From an uncultured Bacteriovorax sp. (GTDB lineage: Bacteria; Bdellovibrionota; Bacteriovoracia; Bacteriovoracales; Bacteriovoracaceae): a stretch of 64,000 nucleotides of DNA. The stretch spans positions 16,308 through 80,307 of the forward strand of contig CAMLKK010000011.1 of the NCBI GenBank assembly GCA_946480715.1. Direction: 5' to 3'. Below, piece by piece: positions 46,689 through 56,354 of this stretch. Within the stretch, counting starts at the first letter, position 1, and each line of letters begins with the position of its first letter. The position numbers were made by a program, and so were the translations under genes. The notes beneath the pieces are model-generated. The model was not told where the DNA came from. It saw only the letters and a list, made by a program, of their open reading frames with translations, and did no database searches.

Positions 46689-47362
46689 ATATATTAATCA
46701 CTGGAACATCACGTGGCTTAGGAAAATCATTGGCCGAAATTTTTTTAAAAGATGGTCATACTGTATTTGGTATTGCTAGAGGTGAATCAACTATTGATCA
46801 TAAGAATTATCTTCATCTCACTGGCGATTTAACAGATACGGATAAAATTTTAAATTTAATAGGAAATTTAACATCGGTGGATGTTCTCATAAATAGTGCT
46901 GCCAAAGCAAAACTGAACCCATTTTTAATCTCCAATGAAGTGGACCTCGAAGAGTTACTTTCTGTTAATGTGGAAGGTGCATATCTACTTACCAGAGAAA
47001 TTGCGAAATTGATGGTAGCTAATAATTTTGGACGCATTATAAACGTCACGACCATAGGAACGAAACTTAACATTAAGGGAGAAGTGCAATACTTAATGAG
47101 TAAAGCTGCATTGGAAAAAATGACTGATGTACTTGCAAAAGAACTTTTTCATTTCGGGATTACTGTAAACAATGTCGCCATTTCACTTATGGATACTGAT
47201 CTCATCAAAGGTCTTAACCAACAGCAATTAAAAGATGTACGCTCTCAATTAATTGATGATCATTTTGTTAACAAGGTGGATTTAAAACATCTTTTTGATT
47301 TCCTCATTCACGAGAATGCTCGATCAATAACAGGCCAAAAAATTTCATTTGGTGGAATATAG
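46685..47362 (+). CDS. Short-chain dehydrogenase/reductase
   Basis: 225 aa with TTG start overlapping the carrier stop. NAD(P) motif TGTSRGLG at residues 7-14; active-site YLMSKAA carries Tyr and Lys; the usual Ser is Thr (NVTTIG). The nearby NSAAK fits the NAG motif. It may reduce a beta-ketoacyl or other acyl group on the carrier before transfer. It occurs only in cassette 2. Confidence 0.82.
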   Translation: MNILITGTSRGLGKSLAEIFLKDGHTVFGIARGESTIDHKNYLHLTGDLTDTDKILNLIGNLTSVDVLINSAAKAKLNPFLISNEVDLEELLSVNVEGAYLLTREIAKLMVANNFGRIINVTTIGTKLNIKGEVQYLMSKAALEKMTDVLAKELFHFGITVNNVAISLMDTDLIKGLNQQQLKDVRSQLIDDHFVNKVDLKHLFDFLIHENARSITGQKISFGGI

Positions 47363-48651
47363 TGTTTGATTTCCAAAAATACGCAAGCAATATTGCTCTA
47401 ATCGAGGGCCATCAAAAAATTACTTTCGCAGAGCTTGAGAAGTTAATTACTAACTTGAAATCGATTGTAGGCAATATTCCTAAAGGAGCGGTTGTATCTT
47501 TGTTGGGTGACTTCACCATTCAAAATGTTTCAATGCTTATCAGCTTATTGGAAAATAAAAATATAGTGGTTCCACTTTTATCGGCAAATGCAAATCGATA
47601 TGAAGAAGGGTTTGTTGAGTATATTGTAGAGTTTAAGCAAGAGTGGATTATAACTAAGCGTGCGACGAACAAGGAGCATAAAGCTTTAAGGGAATTAAGA
47701 GATAAAGATCATGGTGGTATCGTCCTGTTTACGAGTGGTAGCTCAGGAAAAGAGAAGGCAGCTCTACATGATGCCGAAGAATTAATTAAGAATCTAAAAA
47801 TTCCGCAAGCTCTCTATAAATCCATCTTATTTTTGAAATTCGATCATATTGGCGGATTAAATACACTTTTCCAATTAATGAAATCCGGTGGCTCAGGCAT
47901 TTGTACTTCTTCACGTGACCCCGAAACAATTGTCAGAATTATCGAACAGGAGCAAGTGAGCTTGCTGTCGACGACTTCGAGTTTTATCGCTTTATTTCTG
48001 ACAACGAATGCTCACAGAGGTCATAATCTTAACTCGTTAAAAATGGTGACATTCGGAACCGAGCCAATGTCGGACTTGATAATCCAAAGATGGAAAGAAG
48101 TATTACCGAACATAAAACTCTTTCAGACATACGGAACAACTGAATTAGGAATATTGGGAATTAAATCAAAAAGTAGTGCCACTGTTTATATGGATTTCAA
48201 GAATCTTGAAGGATCATTTCGTATAACAGATGACGGTATACTCCAAATTAAGACTTCAAAATCATTTTTAGGTTATTTGAATCGAGAATATCAGTATAGT
48301 GAATGGTATTCGACAGGGGATAGGGTTGAGATAAAGGATGATCAATTGAGAATAATCGGCCGTGAAAATGACTGGATAAATGTAGGTGGATTAAAGGTGT
48401 CACCTTATGAGGTGGAAGAAGTTTTATTAAGTTATCCAGGAGTTTTGGAAGCTAAGGTTTCTGCTAAAGAATACATTCTTATGGGACAAATAGTTGTTGC
48501 TAAAGTTTATGTAAATGAAACAAATCAGAACGAAGAATTTATCGAAAGACTGAAAGAACATTGCAGTTCACGTTTGGATTTTCATAAGGTCCCGGTTGAA
48601 ATTGATTTCTACAATCCAGTTAAAGATGTTGAATTAAAAAAACGACGGTAA
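47362..48651 (+). CDS. AMP-dependent acyl/aminoacyl ligase, cassette 2
   Basis: 429 aa, GTG start (TAGTG with the SDR stop). LFTSGSSGKEKAAL (A3), FQTYGTTELG (A5), YSTGDRVEI (A7) and a C-terminal Lys in PVKDVELKKR. Only weakly like the ligase of cassette 1, so the two may load different acids. Confidence 0.85.
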   Translation: MFDFQKYASNIALIEGHQKITFAELEKLITNLKSIVGNIPKGAVVSLLGDFTIQNVSMLISLLENKNIVVPLLSANANRYEEGFVEYIVEFKQEWIITKRATNKEHKALRELRDKDHGGIVLFTSGSSGKEKAALHDAEELIKNLKIPQALYKSILFLKFDHIGGLNTLFQLMKSGGSGICTSSRDPETIVRIIEQEQVSLLSTTSSFIALFLTTNAHRGHNLNSLKMVTFGTEPMSDLIIQRWKEVLPNIKLFQTYGTTELGILGIKSKSSATVYMDFKNLEGSFRITDDGILQIKTSKSFLGYLNREYQYSEWYSTGDRVEIKDDQLRIIGRENDWINVGGLKVSPYEVEEVLLSYPGVLEAKVSAKEYILMGQIVVAKVYVNETNQNEEFIERLKEHCSSRLDFHKVPVEIDFYNPVKDVELKKRR

Positions 48652-48655
48652 CAAA

Positions 48656-49771
48656 ATGAAAAGTTTAATTGTCTTTGCTTTGTGCTTACTAGCTGGTTGT
48701 AGTAAAGCGGTCATTAAAAATACTCAAACGGAAAATGTAATCATTGTTGAGAATGGCCCTCTCAAGGCATATAAAAATCCAGCTTTTGATTATCGCAATT
48801 ATGATGACGTAGAGGACTATGTCATAAATGACAAAAGACACTTGGCTGAATTTCTTGATAAGTATTGGGAGAAATTGAGCCTGCCTAAGAAAACCTCAAA
48901 ACTTAATCTCATTAAAAAATTTGAAAATCGAATTGTGAGAAGAAATTTTGTCAATAACATGTCAGATGCCATTTATGCATTCAATGAATTAGGTCTTGAA
49001 GAATTTACAGGAGATCAGTTCAGTTATTATTTTGCCAATAGAAACGCTGAAAAAACCTTAATCTACATTCATGGCAATATTTCTCCAGTTGGCTACTGGA
49101 TGGAATTTGCCAATTCAATGGTCGATCATTTTAAAAATATAAACATCGTCTTTGTTTATTCTTCTAAATTTAACAATGAAGAAAAAGTTTACACTGCTGA
49201 AGAGTTGAATAATCTGTTCGCTTTAGATACTGAAAATTTTTTCAAAGCTAAAAAGATAAGAGCTGATAAAGCATTTTTCAATGTCATCGGGCATTCTTCT
49301 CTCATAACTAAAGGCTACTTCGATAAAAACGAAAATGGGTACTCCAAAGTGATTTTTTATTCCCCAATGATAAAAAAGTCATCAGCTGACAACATCCTGG
49401 ACTACCGAAAGATTTTTCCACCAGAGACGAAGTTTGTTGATTACTACACGACTTACTATCTTTACTCATTGAAAACCAAAAAAGGAACGAGAGCATTCAG
49501 TGTTCCTAAAATAAATCTCAATTATAATTTAGCGACCGAAATGAACTTAATGGATCAATACTTCGCAGGGTTGGATTTATCCAAAATTAAGCGTAAAGCC
49601 CTTATTTATGCTGAAAAAGAGGACATGTTTGTTAAAGAATCATTCGGAATTGCACAATTCGGCAAAGAGAGTGTAGTAGAGCTGAAAGGAATGCAACACC
49701 ATCATTATTTTTCGATTTTGGACCAGTTTCCTTACTATTTTGAAAAATTAGAAAACCTCATGAAAGATTAA
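48656..49771 (+). CDS. Lipoprotein with alpha/beta-hydrolase-like domain, copy 2
   Basis: 371 aa. Lipobox LLAGC near residue 14. Oxyanion HGN in IYIHGNISPVGYW, nucleophile Ser in VIGHSSLI (a fuller G-x-S-x-like motif than copy 1), and His near the end in MQHHHYFSI. Homologous to 42819-43895. Starts five bases after the ligase stop. Ends in a four-base overlap with the convergent DUF1513-like gene. Confidence 0.73.
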   Translation: MKSLIVFALCLLAGCSKAVIKNTQTENVIIVENGPLKAYKNPAFDYRNYDDVEDYVINDKRHLAEFLDKYWEKLSLPKKTSKLNLIKKFENRIVRRNFVNNMSDAIYAFNELGLEEFTGDQFSYYFANRNAEKTLIYIHGNISPVGYWMEFANSMVDHFKNINIVFVYSSKFNNEEKVYTAEELNNLFALDTENFFKAKKIRADKAFFNVIGHSSLITKGYFDKNENGYSKVIFYSPMIKKSSADNILDYRKIFPPETKFVDYYTTYYLYSLKTKKGTRAFSVPKINLNYNLATEMNLMDQYFAGLDLSKIKRKALIYAEKEDMFVKESFGIAQFGKESVVELKGMQHHHYFSILDQFPYYFEKLENLMKD

Positions 49772-50889
49772 ATCACAGTGAGGTGGCTGCCGTTACCAAT
49801 ATGGTTGCTATGAATAACTTTTTTTTGTCCACCGAGGAAAGATTTCAAATCGTAAGTGTTAAGCGTATTACTGTTAATACCTGACAAACTGACGTAAAGC
49901 TCATTTCGCTGTAAATTGTGGGCAACCCCTTTAGGTATTTCGTCAGTTTTTATAATATTCAAGATTTTGTTTTTTTTATAATCCCAAATGAGCAATTCGA
50001 ATAAACCAGTGACAGTCACAATTGCGGTTGATTCGCCAACAAGAAGAGTGTGGCTCAAGCTCTCAACAGGAGGCTCTTTCGGTATTTCAAATTCCAGTGA
50101 GTCCGATTGAACACCGTTTTCTAAATTGATACTTTCATATAGTCGCTCTTTTCCTGCGCTCGCTACGCGGAAAACCGTGGCCAGATTATGATGATTATCC
50201 AAGCTAAAGTGGCTGTAGTTTGGCATGGACATGGGAAAACTTTTTATGAGATTGCCCGTCTTAAAATCTACAAGATTTAGCAATGAGCAATTGCCAGATG
50301 CATTTTTATTTTTATGAGAATTGATGACAGCTACGATTTGATCTTCCTTGAACCATCTTGCTTGATGAGGTCTTTCCCCAAAAGTTTTAATTCGACGAAT
50401 CTCTTTTAAACTCGAAGTTTCTCGAATTGAAATGTATCCCTGTCTTGTGCTTTCATCGGTCATGGTGCTCATAACCAATTTTCCATCCGTGCTGAAAAAA
50501 TTATGGCCGTAAAATAAGTGACCGCTTTCAGCAATGACTGGAATTAGACTTCGTTTTGAGAGATCAAGAAGGAATGCCTCTTCACCCCATTTACTGGTGG
50601 AAAAAATCAAATTCCGACTTAGCGGATGGACACTAATTTCGTGTCCCTTGCAGGGAGTATCGATTGTGTAGTGCTCACCCTTTATTTTAGAAACGTAAAT
50701 CTTCCCATCTGAACAATAGTTTTGAGCGTATCCATTTTTTGAAACTGATTTTTCGTGGCCATGTCCATTCAGAAACATTGCTGGAGTCGTTACTGCATTT
50801 GTCCATTTCTGACCACTACATCCACTTAGTAGAATGACTCCAGCAGAACCTAAAGATTGGTATAAAAAATCTCTTCTATCCATTCTCAT
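49768..50889 (-). CDS. Tat-exported DUF1513-like propeller protein, copy 1
   Basis: 373 aa. Twin-arginine signal MDRRDFLYQSLGSAG followed by a lipobox-like LLSGC. The rest is a beta-propeller of the DUF1513 type: HLFYGHNFFSTDGKLVMSTMTDE and FGERPHQARWF are family landmarks. Homologous to 56669-57844. DUF1513 proteins often lie with iron-uptake lipoproteins, but that does not prove a role here. Single gene, divergent from the glycosyltransferase at 50940. Confidence 0.8.
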   Translation of the reverse strand: MRMDRRDFLYQSLGSAGVILLSGCSGQKWTNAVTTPAMFLNGHGHEKSVSKNGYAQNYCSDGKIYVSKIKGEHYTIDTPCKGHEISVHPLSRNLIFSTSKWGEEAFLLDLSKRSLIPVIAESGHLFYGHNFFSTDGKLVMSTMTDESTRQGYISIRETSSLKEIRRIKTFGERPHQARWFKEDQIVAVINSHKNKNASGNCSLLNLVDFKTGNLIKSFPMSMPNYSHFSLDNHHNLATVFRVASAGKERLYESINLENGVQSDSLEFEIPKEPPVESLSHTLLVGESTAIVTVTGLFELLIWDYKKNKILNIIKTDEIPKGVAHNLQRNELYVSLSGINSNTLNTYDLKSFLGGQKKVIHSNHIGNGSHLTVI

Positions 50890-50939
50890 ACTATAGCACA
50901 GATTGAAGTGAGATAGATTAGTTGTTACACTAGTCTCAT

Positions 50940-52151
50940 ATGAAACAGACTTTAGTCCTCACTGCCTCGAGTGTAGACATCAATAGCGTGCGATCAATAA
51001 ATGATCAATTAATTGATTGTTACCGTCAATTAGACGGATGTCATATCTTTGTTGTGGAAGATTGCCGGGCAAAGCTCCCACTAGAATATAGTTACAACAA
51101 TTTTTTTAGATCTTTATTACAGAACCCTCCTGGGAAGATAGTTGTTACACATCCAGTATTATTCCGAAGTCATTTTTTCTTAATGCTTATCACTTATCTT
51201 CAGAAAGCAGATGTAGAGTACATTTTCCACCTTTATGGAGATTTCATTCGGCAAACAAAAAAATGGATGATTCTTTCGCCCTATTTGCTAGGGAAAAAAA
51301 TTAAATTTGTAGTTCCCTCTTCGCCCTATAAGGCGATCGTCGATAACTTTCTTGAAAACAGAGACAGTTTTGAATTGCCCTTTAGTGTTGATGAAAAAAC
51401 TTTTAATTTTGATCCGTCATCACGAGATGAGGTCAGAAGGAACTTAGGTTTCAATTCAAATGACGTTGTTTTTTGTTATTCAGGCAGATTTAGTCAGCAA
51501 AAAAACTTGGGATCAGTCATTGATTTTCTAAAAAAAGAAAAGCAATCATTATTATTAATCGGACATGACGATGATTTTCAAGTGTCGACAGTGGGGAATT
51601 CGGAGTCATTGAATTCACAGTTTGTGAAACTAGAGAATGAAATTAAAGCAATCAAACATGTTGTTATCGATCACGTAGATAAAGAAAAACTCAACTCCCT
51701 TTATAATGCCAGTGATATCTTTGTCAGTTTTAGCCACTACCACGATGAAGACTTTGGATGTGCTCCCGTCGAAGCATTGATGAGCGGATTGCCGGCCCTG
51801 CTCACTGATTGGGGAGGATATAAGGACATTTTGAAGAAATCGAACGTTTATACAAAAGCAGTTAAACTTAAACTTCAAAAAGATCATTATGAATTCAACA
51901 TCGATGATGAATGGCGAAAGTTATTAGGTGTTGATCGAAAAAAATGTAGTGAGTTTTATACGGCTTTTTACCGTGGAAAAGAGATTAGAACAAAGCTCAA
52001 AGGTATTTTAGATAAAAGTGTGAATCCTTTTAAAGGTTTTTCGAGTCTACTCACTTCAGTAGCGTCTGAGAATTATTTCAGGACTCTAGAAGGAGAATTG
52101 AATACAGAACACTATAGAAAAGTGTATGGAGAATTTGGAGCCAATTCATGA
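50940..52151 (+). CDS. GT-B glycosyltransferase (family 4-like) with partner
   Basis: 403 aa. CYSGRFSQQKNLGSVIDFL and YHDEDFGCAPVEALMSGLPALLTDWGG are the donor-binding signatures. Its overall sequence is closer to 20423-21619 than to the pair at 22320/24655. Stop overlaps the partner start (ATGA). Confidence 0.85.
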   Translation: MKQTLVLTASSVDINSVRSINDQLIDCYRQLDGCHIFVVEDCRAKLPLEYSYNNFFRSLLQNPPGKIVVTHPVLFRSHFFLMLITYLQKADVEYIFHLYGDFIRQTKKWMILSPYLLGKKIKFVVPSSPYKAIVDNFLENRDSFELPFSVDEKTFNFDPSSRDEVRRNLGFNSNDVVFCYSGRFSQQKNLGSVIDFLKKEKQSLLLIGHDDDFQVSTVGNSESLNSQFVKLENEIKAIKHVVIDHVDKEKLNSLYNASDIFVSFSHYHDEDFGCAPVEALMSGLPALLTDWGGYKDILKKSNVYTKAVKLKLQKDHYEFNIDDEWRKLLGVDRKKCSEFYTAFYRGKEIRTKLKGILDKSVNPFKGFSSLLTSVASENYFRTLEGELNTEHYRKVYGEFGANS

Positions 52152-52951
52152 CAATGATTTCCGGCTCAAAAATTATTAACAATATCGCACCAACTCCTGA
52201 TCCGTTTTATTTCAGTACGGACTATTTTCGACCTTCTAGTTTTATAGAAATAGAGCGTCGCGGACTTTACGAGATAGCTTGGGAGAAATTTAACGGGATA
52301 GAAAGAAAAGAACTCCATCTTCCTATAAAAGCTTCTCGTTTTTTTTCACAAAAAGATGATTTTTCTTTTTATCGTTTGAAACACTCTTCCGGTGAGAAGT
52401 CCAAAACAACTAAGGCTTTGTTAATTTTTCTGTTAGATCCTTGGTTAATGCCTCTCTATCAACTCAGAGATTCATTAAAAGTTTTTAAAAATCTTTCGGG
52501 AAATCATTCACTCGAATTATTTGCATTTGTAGAAACGTTTTCCAACTTTAATCCACTCAAACATACAGAATACGTTCATTCTTTTTACCGGATAATGGCC
52601 GAAGAATTGGGAGTAGTCCCTAAAGTGCTTACACATACAGAATTAACAAAGTTTGCACTGATGCAAGATTGGATGGTTTATGAAGTTGGGACAGAATGGC
52701 TCTATTCAGACAATTTCATTATTCATTTGTGTTTATCTAAAAAGGCATTCTATCTAAATGCAGAACATGAAAATTTTGAACCGAAGTTGGAAATTCAGCT
52801 CTCGAGGCACCATTCGATCGAGTATGGAAAGTGCCAATTTAAAGATGCACCCGACCCCTTTGATCTGGTGAAAAAGATTCCGCTCGAGTTAGCATCTACT
52901 CAATATAGCTCGCTTTCTGTACCAGACTTGTTCATTGAGGCCATCTATTAA
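52148..52951 (+). CDS. Probable glycosyltransferase-partner protein, 267 aa
   Basis: Unknown family. A segment in the second half (EYVHSFYRIMAEELGVV...MVYEVGTEWLYSDNFIIHLCLS) lines up by eye with the same part of 23660-24655 and 25992-26984, and it follows a glycosyltransferase in the same way. The match is weak, so common origin is inference. No signal peptide. Confidence 0.6.
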   Translation: MTMISGSKIINNIAPTPDPFYFSTDYFRPSSFIEIERRGLYEIAWEKFNGIERKELHLPIKASRFFSQKDDFSFYRLKHSSGEKSKTTKALLIFLLDPWLMPLYQLRDSLKVFKNLSGNHSLELFAFVETFSNFNPLKHTEYVHSFYRIMAEELGVVPKVLTHTELTKFALMQDWMVYEVGTEWLYSDNFIIHLCLSKKAFYLNAEHENFEPKLEIQLSRHHSIEYGKCQFKDAPDPFDLVKKIPLELASTQYSSLSVPDLFIEAIY

Positions 52952-52993
52952 AATCGATGTTAGACTAACATTATATTTTGTGGAGGAACTTCC

Positions 52994-54688
52994 TTGAATT
53001 GGCTTAGGATACACGTATCCAATCTTTGCAACTTTAAATGTCCTAATTGTCATGTTTTCGAACTGGGTGAAAACAATTTACCTAATCGGGTCATGTCACA
53101 AGAAATTTTCAACCAAACCATTGATCAGTTTTTATCAGTAATGAAAAATCTTGGTCACAAAGAAACTATGATCTCCATCTATGGTGGAGAGACAATGGCG
53201 AATAAAAAAGTCATCAAAGATGGTGTTGAAAGATACGGTAATGTCTGCAATGGAATGAAACTCCATTGGGTTATCAATACGAATGGAAGTTTACTTAAAG
53301 AAGAAGATATTATTTTTTTCAAAGAGAAAAATGTTGAATTGCATATAAGTGTTGATGGTACTGAAGAAATTCATAATATTTCTCGTCCCACACATAAAGG
53401 AAAAGGGACTTTCCACATGGTCGTTCCTTCATTGGAGCTTGTAAAAAAACATAAGGCACCAGCACAGATAAATTCCTACATGATGCCTTCGAATTACAGA
53501 CACCTCAAAGACATCGTTGACATTGCAGCCAGCTATGGAATTCGAAAAATCTATCTTGATCAGTTCTACAACACTGAGATGATTAGTCATCAAGTGGGGA
53601 TGGATCTCTACCGTCAGGTTTTCTATTATGGCATCCAGAAAGGCGTTGCCATTAGCGGTCCTTGGGGACGAGTGATCAAACGTTCTCAGAGCAATGAAAG
53701 TAAACGTGAAAGTTTGGAAAAAAAATTGCAGCTCGATGTAAACATTGATGGCACATTTTACTTTCCAGTTTTAAGCGGCAGTAAAAAAACTCATCGTGAG
53801 ATAAAAGATCTGACCACTTTGATTGATAATGGCCTTTGGACAGAAATGACAGCGAAGGCGCGTGAGTATTACGATGAGAAGTGTGATGGATGCTCTATTA
53901 AAGAGCATTGTTATGGTAGTGCCATTGAACAAGTTCATTATCACATTGGTGAAGATGCCGATCCGGCAGTAAGCTGTAACTTTTTCAGAGATTGGTGCAC
54001 GTTTCTTTTACGTCCTGTCTATTTGCAACGATTGGAAAAGATCGAAGTGTTCTCGATGATTGATCTTGATAAAATTGAGCCGATGACAAAAGAAGTGATT
54101 GGCAAAATTGCTGAATTGGAAAAACAGCTATGGCCTCTCAAAGAGAAGATCGTTCTGAATATATCTGAGTACCCAGAAGAACTAAGAATTACATCGGGAC
54201 AATTTAATCTTCCTGATTGGGTAAGGGCCACAACCTCTCATGGAAACACATTACATCATTTGGGTACCAAACTAACTCCTGCGCTAGTCCATGAACTTAC
54301 TCATTTATTTGTCTCCCAACGACGCTTAAAAATGCCCGATTGGTTTGTAGAAGGCTTGTGTGAACTTACCCAAGATGCAAATTTGGATGAAGGTTTATTA
54401 AAAACAGCTCTTAAAGAGAAAAATCTTTTCGCTCATTTAAACAACAGTAATGCGGCCAAAATTCAATTGATTGATCTAGATCAGAATTTACCCTTTAAAA
54501 ACCCTATGTACATTCAGGCGAAAGGGTTCGTAAGTTATCTGAAGAATACCTTAGGTGATGATAATTTTAGGAAAGTTATTGAAAGTAGTGCTGATTTTCC
54601 ATTGGAAGAATCACTTCTTAACTTTGGTAGTCAGCCTCTTGAATTCCACATCGAAGCCTTCCAAACCAAATACCTCCAAATATCCTAG
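52994..54688 (+). CDS. Radical SAM/SPASM-like protein fused to an HExxH metallopeptidase
   Basis: 564 aa from TTG at 52994 (GGAGG seven bases upstream). Residues 1-230: radical SAM barrel with CNFKCPNC (Cys12, 16, 19) and SIYGGET. Residues about 295-335: Cys-rich SPASM-like stretch (EKCDGCSIKEHC, SCNFFRDWC). Residues 400-564: gluzincin-type domain with His433-Glu434-x-x-His437 in VHELTHLFV and the third ligand Glu453 in MPDWFVEGLCEL, the pattern of Peptidase_MA-like enzymes. A leader-cleaving protease joined to a maturase is a tempting reading. It precedes peptide A by 121 bases. Confidence 0.85.
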   Translation: MNWLRIHVSNLCNFKCPNCHVFELGENNLPNRVMSQEIFNQTIDQFLSVMKNLGHKETMISIYGGETMANKKVIKDGVERYGNVCNGMKLHWVINTNGSLLKEEDIIFFKEKNVELHISVDGTEEIHNISRPTHKGKGTFHMVVPSLELVKKHKAPAQINSYMMPSNYRHLKDIVDIAASYGIRKIYLDQFYNTEMISHQVGMDLYRQVFYYGIQKGVAISGPWGRVIKRSQSNESKRESLEKKLQLDVNIDGTFYFPVLSGSKKTHREIKDLTTLIDNGLWTEMTAKAREYYDEKCDGCSIKEHCYGSAIEQVHYHIGEDADPAVSCNFFRDWCTFLLRPVYLQRLEKIEVFSMIDLDKIEPMTKEVIGKIAELEKQLWPLKEKIVLNISEYPEELRITSGQFNLPDWVRATTSHGNTLHHLGTKLTPALVHELTHLFVSQRRLKMPDWFVEGLCELTQDANLDEGLLKTALKEKNLFAHLNNSNAAKIQLIDLDQNLPFKNPMYIQAKGFVSYLKNTLGDDNFRKVIESSADFPLEESLLNFGSQPLEFHIEAFQTKYLQIS

Positions 54689-54742
54689 GCACTTTTAAGT
54701 CTCAGTGTTGATGCATAAACAGTTAATTGGCAGATTTTGCAA

Positions 54743-54778
54743 CATTTAGTTATCTAAATGGAAAATTGTTATTATAAT
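54743..54778 (+). promoter_or_regulatory. Promoter of the peptide A operon with overlapping palindrome
   Basis: TATAAT at 54773-54778 is a perfect -10 box. The -35 position (54750-54755) lies within a palindrome, CATTTAG-TTAT-CTAAATG (54743-54760), which has the five-four-five geometry of Crp/Fnr-family sites. The first ATG is 31 bases downstream. Confidence 0.5.
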
Positions 54779-54809
54779 AAGGAAATATAACTTACTTACT
54801 GGAACTTGA

Positions 54810-55001
54810 ATGAGCGATCAAAACGATAGCAACAAGAAGCCAAATTCGATTGTGGTCGATCCGGCATCAATTGATAAATCAAAGTTCGGATCACTAAAAC
54901 CTTTAACTGCTGTTCAAGTAGTTTCTCTACTCATTAAATCTGATATGGCATTCGGTGCATGTGCGTGTGGTGGAGCGTGTGGTGGCGGTCCTTGCTATTA
55001 A
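54810..55001 (+). CDS. RiPP precursor peptide A, 63 aa, Cys-rich C-terminus
   Basis: Leader 1-43 is polar, then FGSLKPLTAVQVVSLL (26-41), the motif shared with peptide B. The core is Gly-rich with Cys at 51, 53, 57 and 62 and ends GGGPCY. The stop TAA is followed at once by the start of a radical SAM/SPASM maturase, then a PqqD-like gene, the classic layout of a radical-SAM-modified peptide (sactipeptide/ranthipeptide-like thioethers, or other Cys chemistry). The product is not like any precursor I can name. Own promoter at 54743-54778, ATG 31 bases after the -10 box. Confidence 0.88.
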   Translation: MSDQNDSNKKPNSIVVDPASIDKSKFGSLKPLTAVQVVSLLIKSDMAFGACACGGACGGGPCY

Positions 55002-56348
55002 GTGAGACCAAGTCCTATGACGAAATATAACCTTCATCTCAGGGATCAAAGCGGCACAAGGGTGGCCGAATATGATCCATATACTTCGAAATTACTTTGG
55101 GCCGATTCAGGTGAAGAAATCATTCTGAGCAATCCAATTCCTGCTAAATCAGTAACGAAAGTCAGTCCCGAAAATCCAGTTGGCAAATCCGTCTCTTTGA
55201 AAAAAATAAAAATTCAAATGGGTTTCGCCTGCAATTATTCTTGTTCTTATTGCAGTCAAAATAATCAGCGAGCTTTTCAAAAAGATACTGCTCAGGAGAC
55301 TCTAAATAAAGTTCCAGCTTTTCTCGCCAAAATGCCTCAATGGTTTGATGGTGGATCAGATGGTAAAGGTGCCGGCGTACATTTAGAATTCTGGGGAGGA
55401 GAGACTCTTCTTTATTGGGCAGCCGTAGAAAAAATGGCTTCTGAGTTAAGAGCAAAATATCCCAATATTAGCCTCGCCCTTTTCACTAATGGATCTATCG
55501 TTACAAAAGAAATGGCCGAGGTGGCACTAAAGTTAAAACTTCACTTCATTGTTTCTCATGATGGTCCAACATTCACTGAAGATAGAGCGAAAGATCCTTT
55601 AGATATTCCTCATCAATATGAGAATTTAAAAAATCTTTTCGATAAATTACAGCCCCAAGGCCTGGTTTCATTTAATGCTACGATTTCACCTAAAAATTAT
55701 TCTCTACTCACAATTAGAAAATATATTGCAGACAAATTAAAAGTAGATCCTAAACTTGTTAGACTTACTCATGATCTCGCCACTCCATACGATACAGCAG
55801 GAATGAGTTACGTCTCTGATAAAAATAAGCGTACAGATTTAGTGAATGGAATTTTTACAGAGCTCGTGAAGCAATATCCCTTTGATTTAAACGTCGGAAT
55901 GATTGATATCTTCATTCATGATTTTTTTGAATCCATTACTAATCAGCGTAACGCCGATAGTGTCGGACAGAAGTGCAGTATGGATCTTCCAACGTCAATT
56001 GCACTGGATATTGATGGAAACGTTCTGACTTGTCAGAACGTTACAGCGAAGGGCGGACATAAAATTGGACATGTCGATCAGTTTAACGAAGCTGAATTGA
56101 ATACTTCGTATCACTGGAGCACTCGTAGCGAATGCGTAAAATGTCCTGTGGTTCAAATCTGCAAGGGATCCTGCATGTTCCTCAAAGACAAGTTGTGGGA
56201 AGGTGCTTGCGATCAGCATTTTACGTGGGGACTTGCTTATCTTTCACTTGCGCTCTATTTGCAGACGAATACTTACTTGGTTAAAATTGATGGTGCTCCA
56301 ATAAGGAAAAATTCAGAAACATCAGTTGATGTTTTAAGATATAGCTGA
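55002..56348 (+). CDS. Radical SAM/SPASM peptide maturase
   Basis: 448 aa from GTG at 55002 (ATG at 55017 is an alternative). Residues 1-70: small N-terminal domain, perhaps RRE-like. SAM-cluster CNYSCSYC at 77-84, WGGETLLYW after it. C-terminal SPASM with Cys near 325 and 345, then CVKCPVVQICKGSC near 377-390, and a last Cys near 403. Auxiliary clusters of this kind install thioether, C-C or other links on peptides. The only such enzyme next to a precursor in the window. Confidence 0.9.
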   Translation: MRPSPMTKYNLHLRDQSGTRVAEYDPYTSKLLWADSGEEIILSNPIPAKSVTKVSPENPVGKSVSLKKIKIQMGFACNYSCSYCSQNNQRAFQKDTAQETLNKVPAFLAKMPQWFDGGSDGKGAGVHLEFWGGETLLYWAAVEKMASELRAKYPNISLALFTNGSIVTKEMAEVALKLKLHFIVSHDGPTFTEDRAKDPLDIPHQYENLKNLFDKLQPQGLVSFNATISPKNYSLLTIRKYIADKLKVDPKLVRLTHDLATPYDTAGMSYVSDKNKRTDLVNGIFTELVKQYPFDLNVGMIDIFIHDFFESITNQRNADSVGQKCSMDLPTSIALDIDGNVLTCQNVTAKGGHKIGHVDQFNEAELNTSYHWSTRSECVKCPVVQICKGSCMFLKDKLWEGACDQHFTWGLAYLSLALYLQTNTYLVKIDGAPIRKNSETSVDVLRYS

Positions 56349-56354
56349 GGAAAA

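Noticed and set aside
30196..49771. Interpretation of the MBOAT/ligase cassettes as teichoic acid D-alanylation (dlt)
   Set aside because: Nothing else points to a Gram-positive wall; outer-membrane style lipoproteins are present. Only the parts list resembles Dlt.
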